64,000 nucleotides of DNA from Planctomycetaceae bacterium (GTDB taxonomy: Bacteria > Planctomycetota > Planctomycetia > Planctomycetales > Planctomycetaceae): the NCBI GenBank assembly GCA_028284145.1, contig JANQSH010000191.1:62001-126000 (forward strand), given 5' to 3'. Shown here one piece after another: positions 19,056-28,271 of the stretch (its first letter is position 1; every line of letters begins with the position of its first letter). The translations under genes were made by a program, and so were the position numbers. A model generated the notes under the pieces. It was not told the DNA's origin. It did not search any database and saw only the letters and a list, made by a program, of their open reading frames with translations.

Positions 19056-20534
19056 TTGCACCTTCCTGGAAACCGTAGTCAAGGGAAGCAATCGCAACCC
19101 GTACGACCTGCTAAAAAGCCGATTCCCCGCATCGAGATCCCACGCATTGAAGACCAGCCGGGCGATCCCCGTAAGAATTGGGATGCGTATCTTTCCAGAA
19201 ATACGCCACATCCTCAGGATTTGGCCCGCTATATTCTGAATCTCCACCTGCGCAAGAAGCACGAACATGTTGTTGCGTCGATTCAATCGTCGCTGGTACA
19301 TGGGCAATCGCAGCCGTGGATGTTTGACGTCCTTGCCCTGTCGATGGAGATCATTGGTCGACCGAAAGCCGAAGTCGAACGGGTGTTGCTCTCGCGCGTG
19401 GACTTCACCGCAAACGACATCCCCAGCATGCTCTTTTCGGCTGCTCACTTGTCCCGTTCCGGCGGAGATAAGGGGGCGTTGCGGCTGTATCAGCAGGCTG
19501 CCCGTCTGGACCCCACCCGACAGGAACCATACATCATGGGACTCAAGCTGGCACAGAAGCTGGAGGACGTCAATGCCTTGCGTTGGGCCTGCACCGGCAT
19601 TTTGACATTCGCCTGGGGGAACGATCACGAAACATGGCACACTGCAGCCGAGGATGCCGCGGTGGATATCATTCGCGACTTGCGCAAAGCCAGGCGGGAT
19701 GACGAAGCGGATCTTTTTGAGAATGACATGGCACAGGCGCGGCAACGCGACTTGAAGATTGCCTTGTCATGGACGGGAACTGGGAATCTTGATCTCTCTG
19801 TCGAAGAACCACCGGGAACGATCTGCTCTTATGGTCATCGCCAGACACCGGGTGGAGGTGTCCTTGTGCAGGATGGACTTGGCTCAGAACCGGACGAATG
19901 CGAAGACCGGTACGTGTGTGCCTTTGGGATTCCCGGGAATTATCGTGTGATGATTCGGCATGCCTGGGGGGATGTGGTCGGCAAACGCGCTCGGCTGACC
20001 GTGACGCGTTACGAAGGAACGCCACATGAGGCGCAGCGAACATATACCATTCCATTGGACAGCCGGGAAAAAACGATTCGAATCAATCTGAATCGGGGCA
20101 GACGGACGGAACTGGCGGAAGTCGCACAATACCGTTCGCGCATCCGTAAGCGACAGAAATCGGGCAGCCTGTTGCAGAAAATGGGGCGATTGAACATCGA
20201 CGAGCAGCGGGCAGGCAACGATTTTGCCACGTCGCGTCGTAAGCAGTCGGCAGGCTTTCAACCGGTTGTCACTGTGCTGAATGAAGGCGTAACAATGAAC
20301 GCGCTGGCCGTGGTTTCCGGCGATCGCCGGTACGTCCGCATCAATGCGTTCCCGCAGTTCAATACCATCACCGATGTCTTCACCTTCAGTTTTATCAACG
20401 GTGGGAATCCGGGGGGCATTCCCGGCGGTGGCGGAGGAGGTGGTGGGGGAAATCCCGTTGCTCCTCAGCAGGGACCACAGGGAATTCCGTTTCCTGCGCC
20501 CAATCCACCATTCGTGAATCCCGGAAACCGTTGA
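19056..20534 (+). CDS. C-terminal part of the split VWA protein (TPR-like and DUF2135-like regions)
   Basis: This frame has no ATG, no ribosome binding site and no signal peptide at its 5' end, which starts in a low-complexity linker. It therefore reads as the continuation of the preceding VWA gene after the A9 tract. It contains a helical repeat region (about 40-200, TPR-like: FSAAHLSRSGGDKGALRLYQQAA). A DUF2135-like beta domain follows (about 225-330), with DLDLSVEEPPG near its start and a GGGVLVQDGLG block. A basic stretch and a Gly/Pro-rich tail end the protein. VWA plus DUF2135 is a known domain combination in large surface proteins. Coordinates give the open frame; translation as a separate protein is unlikely. 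Confidence 0.7.
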   Translation: MHLPGNRSQGKQSQPVRPAKKPIPRIEIPRIEDQPGDPRKNWDAYLSRNTPHPQDLARYILNLHLRKKHEHVVASIQSSLVHGQSQPWMFDVLALSMEIIGRPKAEVERVLLSRVDFTANDIPSMLFSAAHLSRSGGDKGALRLYQQAARLDPTRQEPYIMGLKLAQKLEDVNALRWACTGILTFAWGNDHETWHTAAEDAAVDIIRDLRKARRDDEADLFENDMAQARQRDLKIALSWTGTGNLDLSVEEPPGTICSYGHRQTPGGGVLVQDGLGSEPDECEDRYVCAFGIPGNYRVMIRHAWGDVVGKRARLTVTRYEGTPHEAQRTYTIPLDSREKTIRINLNRGRRTELAEVAQYRSRIRKRQKSGSLLQKMGRLNIDEQRAGNDFATSRRKQSAGFQPVVTVLNEGVTMNALAVVSGDRRYVRINAFPQFNTITDVFTFSFINGGNPGGIPGGGGGGGGGNPVAPQQGPQGIPFPAPNPPFVNPGNR

Positions 20535-20742
20535 TCATATTCTCGAACAACGATTCGATCGTATTCTCACCGGCATTGGTTGGCGGCTCTTGGAGTCGTC
20601 TGACCTGGTGGCTATAACCGAGAGAATGACGGGCGACCTGGCTTGCTCGAATCTTAACCGCAGCGATTTTACTCAACGTTTTCCCAAATTGCGTGAATTG
20701 GGAGGGCGGGAATTCGTGATCGTTGCTCTCTCGGAGTATCGC

Positions 20743-21774
20743 ATGCCACTACCAAATCAGGATTCCGATGAGATCGTTGCCCAACAGGGACAGACGATCC
20801 GCCTGCAGAAAGTTCTCGCTGCAGCCGGATTCGGGTCACGTCGGGCGTGCGAGGAATACATCACCGATGGTCGAGTGATGATTGATGGTCGCGTCGTGGA
20901 TGGTCTGGGGGCCAGGGTCGATCCTGATACACAGGAGATCAAGGTCGATGGAGAACTGCTGCGGCAGGAAACCAAACGCTATTATCTGTTGAACAAACCG
21001 GCGGGCTGTGTCTGCACGAATCGCGATCCCGGCGGTCGGCCACGTGCCATCGACCTGGTCCCGGATCAGTCGCGGCGTCTGTTCACTGTGGGGCGACTCG
21101 ACGAAAGCAGTCAGGGACTTTTACTGATTACCAACGATGGCGAGATGGCACATCGGCTGGCTCATCCGAAATACCGCGTCTCCCGCACATACCGTGTACA
21201 GGTGGCCGGCAAGCCAACGCAGGAAGTTCTTGGCCAATTAAAACAAGGCCTTCATTTTTCGGATGGCCTGTTCAAGGTGGCTCGGGTCAAGGTTGTGCGT
21301 TTGAAGGGCAGGAGTTCCATTGTTGAACTGACGTTGAATCAGGGACGCAATCGCGAAATCCGTCGATTGATGGCCCGCATTGGTCACAAGGTGATGAAGC
21401 TCGAACGAATCTCCTTCGGGCCGTTGAAACTCGGCAGACTGCCCGTCGGTTCGGCACGGCCATTACGCGATGTTGAATTGAAGGAATTGCGACAATTTGT
21501 GGAAGAGCGATTCGCAGAGAAACCACCTGGTTCGTCTGGAAAGAAATCGCATTCACAATCTGGAAGAAAACCATCGAAGCAAGGCTCGAAAAACACCGTG
21601 AAAAAAAGATCGGAAAAAACCAGTGACAGGAAATCCCCCGGCAGGCGGAGTGCTGCGAAAAAGGCAGGAAAGACTTTCGGGAATCAGGCTCGTTCCACAC
21701 GAGGGCGCGCACAGCAGGGAAAGACAGCCCGCGGCAAAAAGGGAAAAGGGCGTTCGACATCCCAGCGTCGCTGA
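20743..21774 (+). CDS. RsuA/RluB/RluE-family pseudouridine synthase
   Basis: rRNA pseudouridine synthase of 343 residues. It has an S4 domain at about 20-75 (RLQKVLAAAGFGSRRACEEYI) and a catalytic domain with GRLDESSQGLLLITNDG holding the active-site Asp. The NRQIRRM-type block appears as GRNREIRRLMARIGHKV. A lysine/serine-rich basic tail of about 75 residues extends beyond the domain and probably binds RNA. The ATG at 20743 has GGAG 6 nt upstream; the open frame extends 51 codons further back, but that part is not family-like. It is followed 52 bp later by the pyrK-like gene. RluB-like is most probable; the modified position is not determinable. Confidence 0.9.
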   Translation: MPLPNQDSDEIVAQQGQTIRLQKVLAAAGFGSRRACEEYITDGRVMIDGRVVDGLGARVDPDTQEIKVDGELLRQETKRYYLLNKPAGCVCTNRDPGGRPRAIDLVPDQSRRLFTVGRLDESSQGLLLITNDGEMAHRLAHPKYRVSRTYRVQVAGKPTQEVLGQLKQGLHFSDGLFKVARVKVVRLKGRSSIVELTLNQGRNREIRRLMARIGHKVMKLERISFGPLKLGRLPVGSARPLRDVELKELRQFVEERFAEKPPGSSGKKSHSQSGRKPSKQGSKNTVKKRSEKTSDRKSPGRRSAAKKAGKTFGNQARSTRGRAQQGKTARGKKGKGRSTSQRR

Positions 21775-21826
21775 TGATCGACGACCATGATATCATTGAA
21801 TTGAGAGACAACCGGAAGAAGAAGAC

Positions 21827-22753
21827 ATGGCTGGTCAGGCTCCTGACAATCTGGCAATGCCCGGAGCGGTGTTTTCCGCTGTGCAGACGCGTGTGGCGGT
21901 GGTGGAACAGGTACTGATGGCGCGTGATACCTATCGGTTGAGATTACGCTGTCCCGAAGTTGCGTCGCAGATTTGCCCTGGCCAGTTTTTCATGGTCCGT
22001 GAGCCGGTCGCTAACGATCCGCTATTGGGCAGGCCGTTCGCGCTATACGATATTTACGAAGAAGATGGCAAACCGGCAGGCATTGATTTCGGCTATATCG
22101 TCGTCGGCAAGTTGACATTGCGTATGCCTCATTGGAAGCCAGGAAAGGAAGTGGAGCTTTGGGGGCCACTGGGTAATGGATTTCCGCCGCCACAAGGCCG
22201 CCATCTGATGATGGTCGCAGGTGGTATCGGACAGACACCCTTTCTGGCGACCGCTCGCGAAGCACTCGGATTGCGCACCTATGGCAAACCTCGCAGGGAT
22301 GTCGCCCACAGACCGGAGATCGTTTCACTCTGTTACGGTGCTCGGTCGAGAGAGTTTCTTGCCGGTTTGGAGGACTTTGACATTCCTGGTTTGAATCTGC
22401 AGGTTGCGACCGACGATGGCAGTCAGGGACACCATGGGTTCGTCACCGATTTGCTGAAAAAATCGTTTGATGAGAGCCTGCCTCCGGATGTCGTCTATTG
22501 TTGCGGTCCGGAACCGATGATGGAGGTGGTGGCGAATTTGTGCGAACAGGCCAATGTGGAATGCTGGCTTTCACTGGAGACGCCGATGGCATGTGGGTTT
22601 GGAGCCTGTTTCAGTTGTGTGACGCGGATTCGAACCGCTGACGGCGAATGGGATTATCGACGTACCTGTGTTGAAGGTCCCGTCTTTCGAGGATCGGAAT
22701 TACTGTTCCACGATCCCGATATGTCATCCGGAACATCCTCCTGCCCAGATTGA
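21827..22753 (+). CDS. pyrK: PyrK-like FAD/[2Fe-2S] electron-transfer subunit of dihydroorotate dehydrogenase
   Basis: Flavoprotein that would pass electrons from class 1B dihydroorotate dehydrogenase to NAD+. The 308-residue protein has a ferredoxin-reductase FAD domain (RPFALYDI near 65, IVVGKLT) and an NAD-binding domain ([11 protein letters not shown] near 128, CCGPEPMM near 225). The C-terminal [2Fe-2S] ligand cluster is CGFGACFSC plus a fourth Cys in [10 protein letters not shown]. No pyrD is adjacent in this window. The ATG follows GGAAGAAGA. The next gene, slyX, begins just after it, suggesting co-transcription. Related electron-transfer subunits are possible but PyrK fits best. Confidence 0.87.
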   Translation: MAGQAPDNLAMPGAVFSAVQTRVAVVEQVLMARDTYRLRLRCPEVASQICPGQFFMVREPVANDPLLGRPFALYDIYEEDGKPAGIDFGYIVVGKLTLRMPHWKPGKEVELWGPLGNGFPPPQGRHLMMVAGGIGQTPFLATAREALGLRTYGKPRRDVAHRPEIVSLCYGARSREFLAGLEDFDIPGLNLQVATDDGSQGHHGFVTDLLKKSFDESLPPDVVYCCGPEPMMEVVANLCEQANVECWLSLETPMACGFGACFSCVTRIRTADGEWDYRRTCVEGPVFRGSELLFHDPDMSSGTSSCPD

Positions 22754-22776
22754 CGCGAATCGGAGAAACAGCCATA

Positions 22777-22992
22777 GTGACAGCGGAACTGGAAAAACGG
22801 CTCGTCGAAGTGGAACTCTCACTGACGCATCTGCAGCACGATTTTGACAAGCTCAATGGGGTTGTTCTGTCACAGCAGTCGGTCATCGACGACCTGTACA
22901 AAGAACTGTCGCGGGCGCACGCTTTGATCGAAGCTCTCGAAGAGGGTCCGGAAATCCGTGATCCAGAAGCGGAGCGTCCGCCTCATCATTGA
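22777..22992 (+). CDS. slyX: SlyX family small coiled-coil protein
   Basis: A 71-residue protein, almost wholly a heptad-patterned helix (ELEKRLVEVELSLTHLQHDFDKLN) ending in a proline/histidine-rich tail (RPPHH), typical of SlyX. The cellular role of SlyX is not established. I prefer the GTG at 22777 because of GGAG 11 nt upstream; a TTG overlapping the pyrK stop would add nine residues. It is in an apparent operon with the pseudouridine synthase and pyrK genes. Confidence 0.75.
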   Translation: MTAELEKRLVEVELSLTHLQHDFDKLNGVVLSQQSVIDDLYKELSRAHALIEALEEGPEIRDPEAERPPHH

Positions 22993-23333
22993 TCGGTTTT
23001 GCGGTGACGAAATCGCATGAGACGCATGGTGCAGGTGCGTTGCTTTTTGAGAACGCCATGTTGCCGTGCTGCAACAGCTTGAACGGAATTCCCGCTGACG
23101 AAATGCTCAGGAGTTGACGAGCGGATCACTACGCGCGGGACAATTTCCGTGTATTGGCCGGGTATCTTGCATCATTGGACCATTGCCTTCAAACCTCTGT
23201 GAATCGCACTTGCGGTTTTTCATCTTTTTGGCGCGAAAACTGCCGTGCTTCTGCCTTGTCCCGGAGTGCGACTGAACAGTTGAGTTGGTTCCGCGCCATC
23301 TGTCGCCTCCCCATTCCACTGGGGAATTAACGT
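22993..23333. other. Intergenic region upstream of the LLM/adenylation cassette
   Basis: About 341 bp with no gene I can support. It contains T-rich patches and should carry the promoter for the three-gene cassette beginning at 23334. Confidence 0.5.
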
Positions 23334-24368
23334 ATGACAACACCGATTCGCTCTCGTCGCATTCAGATTTTCTCAACTTGTCCACAGTCAAAAGATGTGC
23401 CAGGTGAAGTCTATGCGCAGCGTGTTGCCGAGGTAGCCCGGTGGAGCGAGCACTATGATTACGCCGGAATGTTGATTTACGCCGACAACGGTATCGCCGA
23501 TCCCTGGACGGTTGCGGGATGCGTATTTCACTCGACCGAATCACTCTGCCCGTTGATTGCCGTGCAGCCAGTCTATTCGCATCCCTACACAATCGCGAAA
23601 GTGATCACGACGAATGCGTATCTGTACGGTCGCAAGATGTATCTCAACATGATCGCGGGGGGATTCAAAAACGATTTGACTGCTTTGAATGACCAGACGC
23701 CTCATGACGAACGCTACCAGCGATTGACCGAATACACGCTCATTTTGCGGGCCTTGTTGGAGTCGGATGAGCCGGTGACTTTTGAGGGTGACTATTACAC
23801 CGTTCGGAATCTGCAACTGACACCGCAAATTCCTGCCGAGTTAAAACCCGGAATTCTGATCTCCGGCTCTTCGGATGCAGGTCTGGCTGCCGCGCGTGCC
23901 ATTCAAGCCGTGCCGATCAAATACCCTCAGCGTCCGCACGAAGAACCAGACCAGAACGATGTCGATTGGACCGATCCCGGTGTGCGATTTGGTGTGATTG
24001 CACGAGAGACTGCCAAAGAAGCATGGCACGTTGCACATCAGCGTTTTCCTGAAAACCGCAAAGGGCAACTTCAACATCAACTGGCGATGAAAACATCCGA
24101 TTCGCAGTGGCATCGACAACTCTCCGAACTGGCTGAACACGATGCCGAAAAAGACGACCCGTACTGGTTGGGACCGTTCCAGAACTACCGCACATTTTGC
24201 CCCTATCTCGTGGGGAATTACGAGCAGGTCTCGCAGGTGGTTTCCGATTACGTGCAGGTCGGATACCGCACGTTCATTCTCGATATTCCTCCCTGCGAAG
24301 AGGAACTGGAACATTCCAACATCGTTTTTCAGACTGCGAAGGAAGGTGTCACGTTTTGCCAAAATTGA
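23334..24368 (+). CDS. LLM-class flavin-dependent monooxygenase
   Basis: A bacterial luciferase-like (SsuD/LLM) TIM-barrel protein of 344 residues, expected to use reduced FMN and O2. Typical features are the N-terminal beta-strand with RRIQIFSTCPQ and the WSEHYDYAGMLIYADNG region. Others are LIAVQPVYSHPYTIAKVI near 85, the RKMYLNMIAGGFKNDL segment, DERYQRLTEYTLILRALL and GDYYTVRNLQL. GGGGAA lies 8 nt before the ATG. Its stop overlaps the start of the adenylation-domain gene by 13 bp, implying translational coupling. It may therefore hydroxylate or otherwise oxidise a substrate attached to the carrier protein encoded two genes on. Confidence 0.87.
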   Translation: MTTPIRSRRIQIFSTCPQSKDVPGEVYAQRVAEVARWSEHYDYAGMLIYADNGIADPWTVAGCVFHSTESLCPLIAVQPVYSHPYTIAKVITTNAYLYGRKMYLNMIAGGFKNDLTALNDQTPHDERYQRLTEYTLILRALLESDEPVTFEGDYYTVRNLQLTPQIPAELKPGILISGSSDAGLAAARAIQAVPIKYPQRPHEEPDQNDVDWTDPGVRFGVIARETAKEAWHVAHQRFPENRKGQLQHQLAMKTSDSQWHRQLSELAEHDAEKDDPYWLGPFQNYRTFCPYLVGNYEQVSQVVSDYVQVGYRTFILDIPPCEEELEHSNIVFQTAKEGVTFCQN

Positions 24369-25993
24369 TTCAGGACTATGTGATTCGTCAGGCGGAACTG
24401 CGCCCCGATGGGGGGGCGATCGTCTGGCAGGATGAGACCATTACTTATGGTGAGTTGGATCGCGTGACCAACCGTTTGGCGGCCATGTTTCGCGAAAGTG
24501 GGTGTCAACCGGGAGATCGGATTGGAATTGCCATCGTGAAGTCGCCAGCCGCCATCATCTGCATGATCGCGGCGTTAAAGGCTGATTGCGTTTACGTGCC
24601 GATCGACACCGAAAGCCCAGCCTCGCGCATCCGGAAGATCATTGAGTCATGCCGCCCTGTCTGGATCATGACTGACGCAAAGGGAGCCAAACGGGTTGAT
24701 GATTCGCTCATGAATGTCGCCATCGACAACACCATTCAAATTCAAATTGGTTCGGTGGGAGCATTGCCGGTCGTCGGGAACCGTCTCAACACACTATTCT
24801 GCTTTTCAGAACTGGAAAATTATCCGGATATCGCCATACCGGGCACCCGACAACCAGACGACGCGGCCCACATTCTGTTTACTTCTGGGTCAACCGGCAC
24901 GCCGAAGGGCGTTGTGATTACCCACCAGAATGTCACTTCCTTCGTTGATTGGGGCGTAAACTATTTCGGAATCGATGAGACGGATCGTGTTTCCGGTCAT
25001 GCACCGCTGCACTTTGATCTCTCGACATTCGACATTTATGGCACTTTTGCAGCCGGAGCCGAACTGCATCCTGTGGAACCGGAGATGAATCTGCTGCCGC
25101 AGAAACTGGCTCAGTTTATTCGCGAGCGGCAACTGACCCAATGGTTCTCCGTTCCATCCATTTTGAATTACCTGATGAAATTCGATGTTGTCGACGATGG
25201 TGATTTCCCATCGCTGAAACGACTGATGTGGTGTGGGGAAGTATTGCCCGTGCCGACACTGATTTACTTCATGCAGAAACTTCCGCTGGTGGAATTCACG
25301 AATCTCTACGGTCCGACGGAGGCGACAATTGCCAGCAGTTACTACACCATGCCGGCTTGCCCAGCCTCCGAAACCGAAACAACACCCATTGGTGTTGCCT
25401 GTGACGGGGAAGAACTCTCGATTCGGAATGAACGGTTGGAAACCGTTGCACCGGGAGAGATTGGCGACCTCTTCATTGGAGGTGTTGGGCTAAGCCCCGG
25501 CTACTGGGAAGATCTGGAAAAAACCGCAAGCGTGTTTTTTCCAGGTCCCGGCGGTTTGGATACTCAGAATCGCATCTACAAAACTGGTGACCTGGCGCGG
25601 CTCCGAGAGGATGGCCAGATTGAATTCCTCGGGCGGGCAGACACACAAATCAAAAGCCGTGGTTACCGGATTGAGTTGGGTGAAATCGAAACTGCATTGG
25701 TATCGTTACCGTATCTCGATGAGTCGGCAATCGTCGCAATCGATACCGATGGTTTTGAAAACAAGGTAATCTGTTGCGCCTATGTGGTGCAGCCGGAGTT
25801 GAATGTGTCGCCGGCGCGCATCCGTGCCGACCTTTTGCAGTTGATTCCCCAATATATGTTACCGGCTGACTGGCTGACGTTCGATATGTTGCCGAAGAAC
25901 GCGAATGGCAAAATCCATCGCCCCCGATTGAGAGAGTTATTTTCGTTGAAAAGGAACCCCGACGCATCGAAAAAAGTGAAAGCACTCGACTGA
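24356..25993 (+). CDS. Stand-alone amino-acid adenylation-domain protein
   Basis: An ANL-superfamily enzyme (545 residues) that activates a carboxylic acid, probably an amino acid, as AMP ester and loads it on a carrier protein. Core motifs are present in order: LFTSGSTGTPKGVV (A3), HFDLSTFDIYG (A4), NLYGPTEATI (A5), YKTGDLARL and FLGRADTQIKSRGYRIELGEIE (A7-A8), and NANGKIHR with the A10 lysine. The Asp of HFDLS falls where many NRPS A domains bind the alpha-amino group, suggesting an amino-acid substrate. There is no condensation or thioesterase domain. I chose the TTG at 24356 (AAGGAAGG about 9 nt upstream), inside the end of the LLM gene. The open frame runs further back but overlaps that gene. 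Confidence 0.88.
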   Translation: MPKLIQDYVIRQAELRPDGGAIVWQDETITYGELDRVTNRLAAMFRESGCQPGDRIGIAIVKSPAAIICMIAALKADCVYVPIDTESPASRIRKIIESCRPVWIMTDAKGAKRVDDSLMNVAIDNTIQIQIGSVGALPVVGNRLNTLFCFSELENYPDIAIPGTRQPDDAAHILFTSGSTGTPKGVVITHQNVTSFVDWGVNYFGIDETDRVSGHAPLHFDLSTFDIYGTFAAGAELHPVEPEMNLLPQKLAQFIRERQLTQWFSVPSILNYLMKFDVVDDGDFPSLKRLMWCGEVLPVPTLIYFMQKLPLVEFTNLYGPTEATIASSYYTMPACPASETETTPIGVACDGEELSIRNERLETVAPGEIGDLFIGGVGLSPGYWEDLEKTASVFFPGPGGLDTQNRIYKTGDLARLREDGQIEFLGRADTQIKSRGYRIELGEIETALVSLPYLDESAIVAIDTDGFENKVICCAYVVQPELNVSPARIRADLLQLIPQYMLPADWLTFDMLPKNANGKIHRPRLRELFSLKRNPDASKKVKALD

Positions 25994-26062
25994 TTCGTTC
26001 GGTCGAATCTCCCATCGTGTACTCAGCAAAATATGAAAACCCGGAATGAGAAAGGTCGCTCC

Positions 26063-26314
26063 GTGTCCGCAGAAATCGCCGTGGAAAGTCAGGTGTTGGG
26101 GATCTTTGCCGAACGTTTGAATCTGGAAGTGCCGTCGATCGACACCGACCTGATTGAGAACGCCCTGATGGATTCGATGATCTTCGTTGATCTGGTGCTG
26201 GCTGTTGAAGAGGAGTTCCAGGTCACGATTGCTTTGGATGATCTGGAAGTCGAGTTGTTCCGAACCGTCGGCAGTATTTCCGAGCTGATTCGTGACAAAC
26301 TCACTGCCAATTGA
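26063..26314 (+). CDS. Acyl/peptidyl carrier protein
   Basis: An 83-residue four-helix carrier protein. The likely phosphopantetheine attachment serine is in ALMDSMIFVDLVLAVEEEF; DSM in place of the usual DSL resembles D-alanyl carrier proteins. I prefer the GTG at 26063, preceded by AAAGG, over an ATG ten codons earlier without a ribosome binding site. It lies 69 bp after the adenylation gene and completes a minimal loading/oxidation cassette with the LLM enzyme. A holo-ACP synthase must be supplied from elsewhere. Confidence 0.83.
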   Translation: MSAEIAVESQVLGIFAERLNLEVPSIDTDLIENALMDSMIFVDLVLAVEEEFQVTIALDDLEVELFRTVGSISELIRDKLTAN

Positions 26315-26485
26315 ACCGAGTTGTGGAAAGATCATTTGCGAGGTCAGACTTCCCAGACCCAGTTCGTCGTGGGATAGAAGTGCAAAACGTACCTGCCAGG
26401 AGTACAATAAGACTCACCGGTAACCAGTCATTGAGCGCAATGCTGCCGGAGAGGATTTTCACAACCTGTTTTTTTATAATGAGTT

Positions 26486-27631
26486 ATGGCGGGAAACTCT
26501 TTCGGGCAGATGTTTCGGATCACCACGGCCGGCGAGAGCCATGGACCGGGGAACGTCGTGATTATCGACGGTGTTCCTCCAGGCATCGCAATCTCGGTTG
26601 CGGATTTGATGGTCGATTTGAATCGGCGACGACCGGGACAAAGCCGCATTGTAACACAACGTCAGGAAGCAGACGAACCGGAGTTTCTTTCCGGCATTTT
26701 TGAGGGACAGACAACCGGAACCTCGCTGGCGATTCTCATCCGCAATCAGGATCAGCGGAGCCGCGACTACAGCGACATCAAAGACAAGTATCGTCCCGGG
26801 CATGCCGACTTCACTTTCGATGCCAAATATGGTTTCCGTGATTATCGCGGTGGCGGTCGGTCGAGCGCGCGGGAAACAACGGTGCGCGTGGCGGCTGGTG
26901 TGGTCGCAAAAAAACTGATCGAGCAATCATTCGGTGGTTGCGTTGTCGGGTATGTGAAGCAGATTGGCGATCTTGTGGCGGAGATTCCTGATCCCGAAAA
27001 CGTCACGACCGATCAGGTTGAAACAATGCCCGATGGGGAGCCGAATATCGTGCGTTGTCCCGATCCTCACACTGCCGAAAAGATGGTGCAACTGATCGAT
27101 ACTGTTCGTAAGGATGGTGATTCAATCGGCGGCGCAGCGGAAATTGTCGCCACCGGAATTCCTGCGGGATTGGGCGAGCCAGTGTTCGACAAGATCAAGG
27201 CTGACCTTGCCAAGGCCTTGTTCAGCCTGCCCGCTGTGCTGGGTGTTGAATATGGTGTCGGTTTCGGATGTGCAACAATGCTCGGCAGCGAAAATAACGA
27301 TCTCTTCGTACCTGATGACTCTGGTAAAAAACCTCCGATTGGGACCAGTACGAATCGTCACGGGGGAATGCTGGGGGGAATTACGAGTGGCGAGCCAATC
27401 ATCCTTCGCGCGGCAGTCAAACCGACCAGCAGTCTGCCGAAAGAACAAACGACGGTGAATAGAGATGCACAACCGACGACCATTCAGACGAAAGGTCGGC
27501 ACGATCCCTGTCTTTTGCCCCGGTTCATTCCGATGGCTGAGGCAATGGTGGCGATTGTGCTGGCAGATCACTGGTTGCGTTGGCGATCGCAATGTGGTCC
27601 TTCTGAGAATTTGAGAGCGCGTCCACGATAA
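26486..27631 (+). CDS. aroC: Chorismate synthase
   Basis: Converts EPSP to chorismate, the last common step of aromatic amino-acid synthesis, using reduced FMN. At 381 residues it has the family landmarks GESHG near the N-terminus and the [10 protein letters not shown] segment. [30 protein letters not shown] carries the conserved Arg and His residues, and there is a [17 protein letters not shown] block. The C-terminus carries [24 protein letters not shown]. The start ATG lacks an obvious Shine-Dalgarno sequence and follows a T-run (TTTTTTTATAATG) that could contain a promoter element. It is separated by 171 bp from the carrier-protein gene, so it is probably independent of that cassette. Confidence 0.97.
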   Translation: MAGNSFGQMFRITTAGESHGPGNVVIIDGVPPGIAISVADLMVDLNRRRPGQSRIVTQRQEADEPEFLSGIFEGQTTGTSLAILIRNQDQRSRDYSDIKDKYRPGHADFTFDAKYGFRDYRGGGRSSARETTVRVAAGVVAKKLIEQSFGGCVVGYVKQIGDLVAEIPDPENVTTDQVETMPDGEPNIVRCPDPHTAEKMVQLIDTVRKDGDSIGGAAEIVATGIPAGLGEPVFDKIKADLAKALFSLPAVLGVEYGVGFGCATMLGSENNDLFVPDDSGKKPPIGTSTNRHGGMLGGITSGEPIILRAAVKPTSSLPKEQTTVNRDAQPTTIQTKGRHDPCLLPRFIPMAEAMVAIVLADHWLRWRSQCGPSENLRARPR

Positions 27632-27722
27632 CTGTAGTGTCTCCCAGCCTCGTATTACAGATTCGAATGGTTCGCCAGCCGCTACGATAAAACCAGACTT
27701 GGTCTGGCTGAAGGAAGAGTTG

Positions 27723-28169
27723 ATGCAGACCTCTTTGCCGAATCAGTGGTGTCAACGCCAGATCCGATTGCCAGCATTCTCTCGTGGATTTCATCTGATT
27801 ACCGATCATGTGGAACGCGAATTGCCTGAGATCGCCGATGTGCAGATCGGCTTGCTGCATGTTTTCATCATGCACACATCCGCTTCGTTAACCATCAATG
27901 AAAACGCCGATCCGGACGTGCCCGTCGATTTGGAGTCTTCCATCAACGCGATCGCCCCGGAGAATTTCCCGTATCACCACACGATGGAAGGGCCGGATGA
28001 CATGCCGGCACACGTGAAGGCATCGTTGCTGGGAAGTTCTGTCAGTGTTCCGGTACATGAAGGACGGTTGTGCCTGGGAATCTGGCAGGGAATCTACCTG
28101 TGTGAACACCGCAACCACGGTGGACATCGGCGACTGACCGTGACATTGCAGGGGCAGGTCGCTGGTTAG
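27723..28169 (+). CDS. YjbQ/UPF0047 family protein
   Basis: A 148-residue beta-barrel protein of the YjbQ family; some members show weak thiamine-phosphate synthase activity in vivo, but the physiological role is unresolved. Signature residues include LLHVFIMHTSASLTINENADPDV and the C-terminal HEGRLCLGIWQGIYLCEHRNH block, with conserved His and Cys residues. The ATG at 27723 has GGAAG upstream and gives the normal family length; an earlier in-frame start would add eight residues. It converges on the HDOD-GGDEF gene. Confidence 0.93.
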   Translation: MQTSLPNQWCQRQIRLPAFSRGFHLITDHVERELPEIADVQIGLLHVFIMHTSASLTINENADPDVPVDLESSINAIAPENFPYHHTMEGPDDMPAHVKASLLGSSVSVPVHEGRLCLGIWQGIYLCEHRNHGGHRRLTVTLQGQVAG

Positions 28170-28271
28170 ATCTGTTTACTTTTTTGTGTGACGCTTCCGA
28201 GTTTTGGAATTCCGGCAAAACAGGCCGAATGTCGTTCATCTCGGGAACGAACAGAACAGGCCATATCTACG

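Noticed and set aside
24197-24355. Upstream extension of the adenylation-domain gene
   Set aside because: It overlaps the LLM gene in another frame and is not similar to adenylation domains; the TTG at 24356 has a good ribosome binding site.
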